Of a stretch of DNA of 64,000 bases, positions 58,369-64,000 are shown one piece after another. The stretch's first letter is position 1. Each line of letters opens with the position of its first letter. The translations under genes were made by a program, and so were the position numbers. Origin of the DNA: an uncultured Eubacteriales bacterium (GTDB lineage: Bacteria; Bacillota; Clostridia; Oscillospirales; CAG-382). Where the stretch lies: contig CAKSCV010000010.1 of NCBI GenBank assembly GCA_934444645.1, positions 20,886 to 84,885 of the forward strand, in the 5' to 3' direction. Below the pieces are notes generated by a model that was given only the letters and a program-made list of their open reading frames with translations, had not been told where the DNA came from and made no database searches.

Positions 58369-59124
58369 GTGCGAAGCATCAAACAAACCGGAAAAATCCT
58401 TATTTTTTCACTCGCTTTCACGGCTGCCGCTTGGCTTTTGGCTTTGCGGGATCCGCTTTCGGCTGATTTTTTTCAAAACGCCGACACACAAAAAGTGCTA
58501 AACGCATCCGAGCGGCGTTCGATTCATCTGATACCGGATGCCGGTCACGGTGGGGAAGACGGCGGCGCAACCGCAAACGGTGTATGCGAAAAAGACGTGA
58601 ATCTTGCACTCACCAAGGATCTTGCGTCATTTTTATCCCTTACGCCGTACACAGTGAATCCGACGCGCACGGATGACCGCCTTTTATACGGTGCCGGCGA
58701 AGAAAACCGAAAGAAATATTATGACTTAACAAGGCGAGTCCGCTTTGCTTCTCAGCTTGACAATGCTGTGTTTATCAGCATTCATCAAAACAAATTCGAG
58801 ATCCCGAAATACAAAGGCTTGCAGGTCTATTATTCCAAAAACCATCCTTTAAGCAAAAACCTTGCCGAAACCGTTCAAAAGAACGCAAAAGCCTATTTAG
58901 ATCCGACCAATAACCGTGAAATCAAAAAAGCGGATCATCGGATCCGGGTATTAAATTCCTTGCAAATCCCTGCCGTTCTGATCGAATGCGGCTTTTTATC
59001 CAATCCCGAAGAAGCAAAATGGCTTGCAAGCCGCGAATACCAAAAGAAAATCGCGTTTACTGTTTTTATATCAACAATAACTTTTGTCGAAAATGATTTC
59101 AGTCGGGAAATCATACCAGAATAG
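58369..59124 (+). CDS. cwlD: N-acetylmuramoyl-L-alanine amidase, CwlD-like
   Basis: A 251-residue amidase_3 enzyme that cuts the bond between muramic acid and L-alanine in peptidoglycan. An N-terminal membrane anchor (about 8-26) is followed by the zinc site: His and Glu in IPDAGHGGEDGGA and GVCEKDVNLAL, His in FISIHQNKF, and the catalytic Glu in VLIECGFLSNPEE. CwlD makes muramic lactam in spore cortex, so this fits a spore former, though similar enzymes have other roles. The start GTG 58369 has only a weak ribosome site. radA follows 20 bp later. Confidence 0.85.
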   Translation: MRSIKQTGKILIFSLAFTAAAWLLALRDPLSADFFQNADTQKVLNASERRSIHLIPDAGHGGEDGGATANGVCEKDVNLALTKDLASFLSLTPYTVNPTRTDDRLLYGAGEENRKKYYDLTRRVRFASQLDNAVFISIHQNKFEIPKYKGLQVYYSKNHPLSKNLAETVQKNAKAYLDPTNNREIKKADHRIRVLNSLQIPAVLIECGFLSNPEEAKWLASREYQKKIAFTVFISTITFVENDFSREIIPE

Positions 59125-59144
59125 ACGATGTGGAGAGAACCGGT

Positions 59145-60551
59145 ATGAAGTTGAAAACGCAATATGTGTGCTCCGAATGCGGAGCAGTAAGTGCCAAATG
59201 GTTCGGTAAATGTCCGGCCTGCGGCGAATGGAACACTTTGGAGGAACAGGAACCGAGTGCTGTGCCGTCCGGCACGGTATCTTCGTTCGGCAAGAAAGCA
59301 TTTGCGCCGCCGGTGCGCGAAAAAGCCTTGTCGTTTCCGATTAACAGCATCGATATTCATGAAGAACCGCGGTCCGAAACCGGCATCGGTGAGTTCGACC
59401 GCGTACTCGGCGGAGGCATCGTCAAGGGCTCCGTGACATTGCTTTCCGGTGAGCCCGGCATCGGTAAATCAACGCTTCTTTTGCAGATTTGCGGTGTGCT
59501 CAGCGACAAATACCGCCTTTTATATGTATCCGGAGAAGAATCGCCCTCGCAAATCAAGCTGCGTGCCAAACGGCTCGGTATTTCCAATGAGAACATTTTA
59601 TTATACACCGAAACCGATATCAACGAAATTTTAGCGGAAATCGGTGCGGTCAATCCCGATATCGTTATTATCGATTCGATCCAAACCATGACCGACTCGA
59701 ACTCCGCAACGGTTGCCGGCAGCATTACACAAGTGAAAAACACCGCTACAAAGCTCATCCGAACAGCCAAAACCGACGGTGTGTCGGTGATCATTGTCGG
59801 CCATGTCAACAAAGACGGCGCCATTGCCGGTCCGAAGGTGTTAGAGCACATGGTGGATACAGTGTTGTATTTCGACGGAGACAAGCAGTATTCCTACCGG
59901 ATGCTTCGCGCCGTGAAAAACCGTTTTGGTTCAACCAACGAAATCGGTATTTTCGAAATGGAAGCCGAGGGACTGTGCGAGGTGGAAAACCCGTCAGAAT
60001 ATCTTTTATCCCAACGGCCGTTAGGCGTTTCCGGAAACTGCACCATGTGCGCTATGGAAGGCACACGACCGCTGCTTGCCGAGATTCAGGCGCTTGTCAC
60101 GCCAACCGTCTATCCGGCACCGCGGAGAACCTCCACCGGCTTTGATTATACACGTCTGAACCTGCTTTCGGCAGTCTTGGAAAAACGGCTTGGACTCCGC
60201 TTGGGGACAACCGATATTTATATGAACGTTGTCGGAGGCCTGCGCGTAGACGATCCGTCTGCCGATCTGCCAGCCTGTATGGCATTGATTTCCGGCTGTA
60301 AAGACCTCCCGTTAAACGATAAATTGGTCGCGATGGGGGAGATCGGTCTTGCCGGCGAATGCCGTGCCATAGCCGGTATTGAACATCGGGTACGCGAATG
60401 TGTCCGTCTCGGCTTCGAAACGGTGGTAATTCCGTATCGGAATTACGAAAAATCCAAAATGCAGTTAGATAAAATCGCCGGGAAAACAGCCATCGTTCCG
60501 GTAAAAAGTTTGTTTGATACATTAAAGCTGTTCGGAGATAATCGCAAATGA
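59145..60551 (+). CDS. radA: DNA repair protein RadA
   Basis: A 468-residue RecA-like helicase that extends recombination intermediates. The C4 zinc finger (Cys9, Cys12, Cys23, Cys26) is followed by Walker A GEPGIGKST (near 103), Walker B-like IVIIDSIQT, and the RadA-specific KNRFGSTNEIG; the C-terminal part is Lon protease-like (DPSADLPACMALIS, GEIGLAGECRA). ATG 59145 has GGAGAG 6 bases upstream; the frame opens at GTG 59130. It overlaps the next gene by 4 bp (ATGA). Confidence 0.95.
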   Translation: MKLKTQYVCSECGAVSAKWFGKCPACGEWNTLEEQEPSAVPSGTVSSFGKKAFAPPVREKALSFPINSIDIHEEPRSETGIGEFDRVLGGGIVKGSVTLLSGEPGIGKSTLLLQICGVLSDKYRLLYVSGEESPSQIKLRAKRLGISNENILLYTETDINEILAEIGAVNPDIVIIDSIQTMTDSNSATVAGSITQVKNTATKLIRTAKTDGVSVIIVGHVNKDGAIAGPKVLEHMVDTVLYFDGDKQYSYRMLRAVKNRFGSTNEIGIFEMEAEGLCEVENPSEYLLSQRPLGVSGNCTMCAMEGTRPLLAEIQALVTPTVYPAPRRTSTGFDYTRLNLLSAVLEKRLGLRLGTTDIYMNVVGGLRVDDPSADLPACMALISGCKDLPLNDKLVAMGEIGLAGECRAIAGIEHRVRECVRLGFETVVIPYRNYEKSKMQLDKIAGKTAIVPVKSLFDTLKLFGDNRK

Positions 60552-61327
60552 TACCGTTTCAAATGCTAAAAAACTGCGTTCTGATCAACAATCGTATGTC
60601 CGATGCCTGTAAAATCAGCCTCAAACGCTACTATAAAACCATCGAACTTCCATGCTTTGAAGCACTGGATGAGCCGATCAACGCACATCCGGATTTGTTC
60701 TTGTTTCCATATCATGAAGGTTTTTTGACCGAACAAAGCACTGCCACGCTGCTGTCAAAATTCTGCGAGAAACAAATGTTCTTTTTCGCAGACGACATCG
60801 ATTCCACGCATACTGTAAGGTTCCGCGGCAACAGCAGAGACGGTGTACGGTATCCGCAGGATTGCATTCTGAATTTTGCCATGTGCGGAAATAATCTCAT
60901 CGGGAGCCGAAAGGCGATCCATCCGCGAATGGCAGAACTGATCCTCAAATACCGGTGGAAATTCATCAATGTAAAGCAAGCATATGCCAAATGCAATATA
61001 TGTACAGTTTCGGATAATGCACTTATTACCGAAGATGAAGGAATTGCCAAAGAATGCAGGGAGCACAAACTGGACGTACTGCTGATAAAAAGCGGTGCCG
61101 TAAAGCTTCCCGGATATGCACACGGCTTTATCGGCGGTGCAAGCTCGGCACCGTATTCGTCAACGGAAGGAACAAAGTTGTTTTTCTGCGGCTGTATTGA
61201 AAAACATCCGGAATACGAAAAAATCCGTCGGTTTTGCCGGAAATACGATGTGATGCCGGTTTCGCTGTCCGATGAGCCGCTGACCGACTACGGAAGCGTG
61301 TTGCCGCTAATACGGGGTGCAGGATAA
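60548..61327 (+). CDS. DUF6873-like (GME-fold) protein of unknown function
   Basis: A 259-residue soluble protein. The pattern FAMCGNNLIGS, INVKQAYAKCNICTVSDNALITEDEGI, LDVLLIKSGAVKLPGYAHGFIGGAS and FFCGCIEKHPEY recalls the clostridial DUF6873 proteins with the guanidino-group-modifying (amidinotransferase) fold; I assign this from memory of the pattern only. It overlaps radA by 4 bp and is probably translated with it. It is the last chromosomal gene before the putative element. Confidence 0.6.
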   Translation: MIPFQMLKNCVLINNRMSDACKISLKRYYKTIELPCFEALDEPINAHPDLFLFPYHEGFLTEQSTATLLSKFCEKQMFFFADDIDSTHTVRFRGNSRDGVRYPQDCILNFAMCGNNLIGSRKAIHPRMAELILKYRWKFINVKQAYAKCNICTVSDNALITEDEGIAKECREHKLDVLLIKSGAVKLPGYAHGFIGGASSAPYSSTEGTKLFFCGCIEKHPEYEKIRRFCRKYDVMPVSLSDEPLTDYGSVLPLIRGAG

Positions 61328-61350
61328 AGATGTTTGAAAAGTGATATAGT

Positions 61351-61382
61351 GAATTATATAAAATAAGAATTTTATATAATTC
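61351..61382. repeat. Perfect AT-rich inverted repeat after the DUF6873-like gene
   Basis: Arms GAATTATATAAAAT (61351-61364) and ATTTTATATAATTC (61369-61382), loop AAGA. It may terminate the radA unit weakly, end the leftward transcript from 61421, or be a binding site. Confidence 0.7.
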
Positions 61383-61420
61383 GGGGAATTTCGCTTACAA
61401 AACCTCACAACTTTGCAGAC

Positions 61421-61449
61421 AGTATACATCAAAAGGCAAGCTTTGTCAA
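61421..61449 (-). promoter_or_regulatory. Strong leftward promoter with no gene downstream
   Basis: Minus strand: TTGACA (61444-61449), 17 bp, TATACT (61421-61426). It points at the inverted repeat 61351-61382 and the 3' end of the DUF6873-like gene; no minus-strand gene follows. Confidence 0.8.
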
Positions 61450-61600
61450 TAGGCGTTTCGTCTCGCGCCCCACCAACCTCGGCGGCCGCCCAACGTACAG
61501 CACCGGCGCGACCGGGCTTGTTGCTCCTGCCTTTTCAGTGTACCGCCCGTGCGCCGCTTGTAAACCCTGAAAACCGCCGCACACGGCGTTTTTCAAAAGT

Positions 61601-61632
61601 TTTGTAAATTCGCCTGGCGGCGATTTTACAAA
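61601..61632. repeat. 14-bp imperfect hairpin at the element's left side
   Basis: Arms 61601-61614 and 61619-61632 pair with a single mismatch around a TGGC loop (TTTGTAAATTCGCC at left). The surrounding 61383-61696 holds no gene. Possible single-strand origin or integrase arm. Confidence 0.55.
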
Positions 61633-61696
61633 GCTTTCAAGGGGTTGACAAGCGGCAGCCCTTGGCGGTGCGGACGAAAAAAAGGAGCAACAGAAA

Positions 61697-62056
61697 ATGT
61701 ACAGCCACTACAAAAAACCCAGATGCAGCACACGCGAAAGAAACAGCCTGGATCAGATGGACGCAGCCGAATTCGCACACGAAAACTATTCGTATATCGA
61801 CCAAGACGGAAACCGCCGCTTCAATCTCTCGCAAGATACCATGCACGGAATACTCGAGGTGCTGTATGCCATAAAGAACGCCCAAGAAACGTTGTACCAG
61901 CTCGACAAAGAGTTCGACATAGCAACCTATTACGACGCCGCAAACCTCGGCATAGCGATAAGAGAATACGCCCACTCCGCCAAATTCGGCGCACACTACG
62001 CCGAATTTGCGCGGCTGTATTTCTCCGACCCGCAGTTCAAAATAAAAAAGCCCTAA
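61697..62056 (+). CDS. Small protein of unknown function in the element
   Basis: A 119-residue protein I do not recognise. It is hydrophilic with a basic N-terminus (HYKKPRCSTRERNS) and helical C-terminal half (HGILEVLYAIKNAQETLYQLDKE, with IAIREYAH). AAAGGAG precedes the ATG by 10 bases. It converges on the integrase, and the two stops overlap by a few bases within a terminator. Element-specific role, perhaps accessory or regulatory. Confidence 0.65.
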   Translation: MYSHYKKPRCSTRERNSLDQMDAAEFAHENYSYIDQDGNRRFNLSQDTMHGILEVLYAIKNAQETLYQLDKEFDIATYYDAANLGIAIREYAHSAKFGAHYAEFARLYFSDPQFKIKKP

Positions 62057-62068
62057 CCGGGCTTTTTT
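62044..62068. terminator. Terminator shared by the small gene and integrase
   Basis: Arms AAAAAAGCCC (62044-62053) and GGGCTTTTTT (62059-62068), loop TAACC, T-run on the plus strand and A-tract giving T-run on the minus. Both stop codons lie in it. Confidence 0.85.
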
Positions 62069-62703
62069 TTGTCGTTAAAGTCCGATATATCGGACTTTAA
62101 CGGGATATATACATCGTTTCCGAAGACTTCGTCAAGAAGCTTGTCGACGTCCGTCTGAAGCTGCTTGACAGCAGCTTCAAGACGCTCAAGCCGTCGCATG
62201 AGCTCCGGCGTCGCGTCATCCGACAGCGCATAAAGAAGCGTCGTAGCCGCGTCACGGTGCTGCAAGGCGTGCATCGTCTTTCCTAAGCCCTCCCGGTGGA
62301 ACAGATCTACCGCGAACGCCTTGCGCGCCGTGTGCGGCGCCACGCCGCTCGGGTTGATCCCGAGCCGCTTGCAAGCCGCCTTGATATGCAAAAAAACCGA
62401 CTGCCGCGTCAGCGGCGCATTTTTACGCCGCTGCGGCGATGGAAATATATACGCGTCGCCGCTGTGTCCGGAAACGTACTCCATAATGAACTCACGCGTT
62501 ACCGGAGCGCGCCCGGCTTTGCCGGTCTTTTTCGCGATGTAGTGGTAAAAGCCGCCGGCGTCGAAGTCACTCGCACGCGCTGCAAGCGCGTCCGAGATGC
62601 GGACGCCGGTCTGCATGGAAAGCAGAAACGCGCCGCGCGCCTCGTGCGGCATGTCTGCCGCAATGCGCAGCAGCGTTTCAAGGGGCACATAGCGTGTCTG
62701 CAT
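62053..62703 (-). CDS. Tyrosine integrase, catalytic domain only
   Basis: A 216-residue phage-type integrase with no N-terminal core-binding domain. The catalytic residues are Arg35 (TGVRISDAL), Lys near 59 (AKKTGK), His124 and Arg127 (HTARKAF), His149 and the nucleophile Tyr158 (LLYAL). A helical, probably coiled-coil tail (about 166-193) ends in KSDISDFNDKKKPG, whose DNA is the 30-bp palindrome. ATG 62703 has GAGG 10 bases upstream; an in-frame TTG 62712 is possible. It probably integrates the element near rep; the att site is not identified. Confidence 0.87.
   Translation of the reverse strand: MQTRYVPLETLLRIAADMPHEARGAFLLSMQTGVRISDALAARASDFDAGGFYHYIAKKTGKAGRAPVTREFIMEYVSGHSGDAYIFPSPQRRKNAPLTRQSVFLHIKAACKRLGINPSGVAPHTARKAFAVDLFHREGLGKTMHALQHRDAATTLLYALSDDATPELMRRLERLEAAVKQLQTDVDKLLDEVFGNDVYIPLKSDISDFNDKKKPG
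62073..62102. repeat. Perfect 30-bp palindrome inside the integrase 3' end
   Basis: Arms 62073-62087 (CGTTAAAGTCCGATA) and 62088-62102 are exact complements with no spacer. It encodes the last part of the integrase (KSDISDFN) and lies next to the terminator. A position beside int suggests a recombination or regulatory site. Confidence 0.85.
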
Positions 62704-62795
62704 GTTTAACAATCCTCAAAAAGTTAAATCTGTCCCGGGTATATACCTCTCAGAGCCGCTTAAACGCACTTTCTTGACGATTGCCGCGTTATCCC

Positions 62796-63563
62796 CTATC
62801 GTGAAGGGGTCGCGTCAATCGCGCTAAAATCGGCATTAAAATACGTGTAGCGAGGTCTGCCGAGATTTCCGCCGGAAAGATAGTATCTGCCGCCGACCTT
62901 GTCGCCGTGCGATTTGGTTATGTACTTGTAACAGTATTTCGCCGTTGCCTGTCGGGCGTTTTCGCCCGACAACGGCACACACGTCGAAAAGCCGAGCGGG
63001 AAGTCGCTGACGTTGTAAATAGGCCTCTTGCAGCGGTCATAGATGAGCCGCCCGGAATTCTGATACCGGGCGCGCTCAACCTTGAGACCGTCCATATTCA
63101 CAAGGCCGTGAAAATGGATAGCACCGTCCTTGTGCCGTTCCGGCACAAGGGTATACGTCAATCCGTTGCGCCGGACGCGATTATCGAGCCACACACCGAG
63201 CTTATCGACAACAGCCTTATAATTGTACCGGTCGATTTCGTCCGGTGACAGAGTAAGAGTGACGAAACTGTCGAAAGCCGTCGTACACATGAGCAAATCG
63301 AACAGCCTATTTCGAGCCCGGTTGTAGGATTTCCGGCGAGAATCGCCGGAAACATCACCGGTCTCGACGGAATCGACCATTTCGTCAATGACTGACTTTC
63401 GCCGTGCGCCGTGTGACGTATTTTCCCAACCGGGCGGAACAAAAACAGGACGAGAGAAGCAAACAACTTCGTATGGCTTAAAAACGCCCATTTCATCGGG
63501 AATCCAACGCATTCTGGCATTCGTTTCAACCGCTCCTGCGGACTTTACAAAACTGGAATTCAT
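62796..63563 (-). CDS. Rolling-circle replication initiator (HUH endonuclease)
   Basis: A 255-residue Rep-like protein. Motif 1 is FVTLTL (100-105), the HUH metal site is IHFHGL (His150, His152), and motif 3 contains KYCYKYITK (Tyr210, 212, 214; Lys213, 217), which would nick the origin and stay covalently bound. The pattern fits plasmid and small phage (including Microviridae-like) Rep proteins, so plasmid or phage origin is open. Start ATG 63563 has only a weak ribosome site; a weak extended -10 TGcTACATT lies near 63606-63611 (minus). It sits upstream of the integrase on the same strand. Confidence 0.85.
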   Translation of the reverse strand: MNSSFVKSAGAVETNARMRWIPDEMGVFKPYEVVCFSRPVFVPPGWENTSHGARRKSVIDEMVDSVETGDVSGDSRRKSYNRARNRLFDLLMCTTAFDSFVTLTLSPDEIDRYNYKAVVDKLGVWLDNRVRRNGLTYTLVPERHKDGAIHFHGLVNMDGLKVERARYQNSGRLIYDRCKRPIYNVSDFPLGFSTCVPLSGENARQATAKYCYKYITKSHGDKVGGRYYLSGGNLGRPRYTYFNADFSAIDATPSR

Positions 63564-63633
63564 GACATGATTTCGAGCCTACCGAAAAAGGATTTTTGAC
63601 GGAATAATGTAGCATACAATCAAGTAAAGAAGA

Positions 63634-63651
63634 AACGCTCTGCGGAGCGTT
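63634..63651. repeat. Perfect 7-bp hairpin upstream of rep
   Basis: AACGCTC (63634-63640), loop TGCG, GAGCGTT (63645-63651). It lies between rep and the GC-rich repeats, the usual place for a rolling-circle nick site; unproven. Confidence 0.5.
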
Positions 63652-63652
63652 A

Positions 63653-63920
63653 CGCGCGCGGCGCGGGAAACGCTCGCCGGTGTCTTCGTCTGCCCGCCCT
63701 TTCGGCGTTTGCGGCGGCCGGCCCTGCTTCGGTGCGGCGGCCGCTCGCCCGGTGCGCCCTTCGCGGTGCTTCGCCGCTGTGGTGCCGGTTGCCTTCGTCT
63801 CCGCTCGGTCTTCCGTGCGGCGGCCGTCGCGCCTTCGCGCGCCGTTCCGCTTTTTCCGTGCCTTCGTCTGCCCGCCCTTCCGGCCTTTGCGGCCGGGGAA
63901 CGTCGCGCGCGGCGCGGGAA
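63653..63920. repeat. GC-rich direct-repeat block upstream of rep (candidate origin)
   Basis: A very GC-rich stretch with no convincing gene. A 17-bp repeat starting CGCGCGCGG occurs at 63653-63669 and 63904-63920. A 32-bp repeat starting CTTCGTCTGCC occurs at 63684-63715 and 63862-63893 with two mismatches; a shorter copy lies near 63794. Such iteron-like repeats upstream of rep suit an origin or Rep-binding region. Confidence 0.65.
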
Positions 63921-64000
63921 CACCCCCATATATCCCAACTTAAGTAAAAAAATAAAATCCATATGAGCAAAAATGTGGTATAATCAGTTTGCCCAAACTC

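Larger units (their letters stand above)
61450..64000. mobile_element. Left part of an integrated rolling-circle element (boundaries approximate)
   Basis: A tyrosine integrase and a HUH-type Rep lie together on the minus strand, with a small unknown gene facing them and GC-rich spacers unlike the rest of the window. No conjugation or capsid gene is visible before the edge at 64000, and no direct-repeat att pair could be found, so neither end is fixed. The left limit near 61450 is set by the jump in GC content. Confidence 0.6.

Noticed and set aside
61413..61607. Small plus-strand frame at the element's left edge
   Set aside because: No ribosome site or recognisable composition, and it lies in GC-rich spacer with hairpins.
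63579..63962. Minus-strand Arg/Ala-rich frame across the GC-rich block
   Set aside because: Its composition follows from GC-rich repeats; overlapping open frames occur on both strands, so it is more likely non-coding origin DNA. A real gene running past the edge cannot be excluded.
1..64000. CRISPR arrays, rRNA genes and insertion sequences
   Set aside because: No regularly spaced identical repeats, rRNA sequence or transposase motif was seen. Only one tRNA is apparent.

Overview
The window is an ordinary clostridial chromosome segment, followed at its right end by the start of a mobile element. Signs of a low-to-middle-GC Firmicute of class Clostridia are strong SigA-type promoters (TTGACA, 16-17 bp, TATAAT), AAGGAGG-type ribosome binding sites, GTG and TTG starts, a Spo0A-type DNA-binding domain, a CwlD-like amidase, a PerR/reverse-rubrerythrin operon, an SLH protein and the nusB-xseA-xseB-ispA gene order. 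An Oscillospiraceae-like gut or environmental anaerobe fits, but species and genus cannot be fixed from the sequence alone.

Region by region. 1-9.2 kb: end of gpsA, then tig-clpP-clpX (folding and proteolysis), a receiver-less Spo0A-like regulator, yajC, a bactofilin-like membrane protein and an ABC exporter pair. 9.2-18.7 kb (minus): a YitT-family protein, a 1940-residue secreted FG-GAP/FN3 protein, a MalT-like LuxR regulator beside it, and tRNA-Leu(CAA). 18.8-23.3 kb (minus): a housekeeping operon nusB, a TsaD paralogue, xseA, xseB, ispA and a DUF212 gene, read from a perfect consensus promoter. 23.3-27.2 kb (plus): acyl-AMP ligase, acyl carrier protein and lnt. 27-38 kb: a carbohydrate region with an FAD oxidoreductase, an EamA transporter, a GH36 alpha-galactosidase, a sugar isomerase-like TIM barrel, an AraC/PocR regulator, a 1010-residue GH99-like protein under a palindromic operator, and a divergent SLH protein. 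38-39.4 kb (minus): PerR, rubrerythrin and a small rubredoxin behind a PerR-type box. 39.5-48.8 kb (plus): a cyclic-glucan-synthase-like protein, an unknown TIM barrel, a three-domain metallophosphoesterase/TIM-barrel/PHP fusion, a DEDDh exonuclease and the CCA-adding enzyme. 48.9-53.2 kb: MarR and a heterodimeric ABC exporter. 53.2-61.3 kb: proC, two Xer-type recombinases, membrane proteins, a cwlD-like amidase, radA and a DUF6873-like protein.

From about 61.4 kb the sequence changes character. GC-rich intergenic DNA, a small unknown protein, a catalytic-domain-only tyrosine integrase ending inside a perfect 30-bp palindrome, a HUH-type rolling-circle Rep, and a GC-rich repeat block upstream of rep together look like the left part of an integrated rolling-circle plasmid or phage-like element cut by the window edge.

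The items most worth a second look are the triple metal-enzyme fusion (44301-46439), the right-end element and its palindrome and repeats, the giant secreted protein with its regulator, the operator over the GH99-like gene promoter, the XerD-like protein with Lys at the first catalytic Arg, and a strong leftward promoter (61421-61449) that serves no visible gene. All assignments come from reading motifs by eye; no database search was run.
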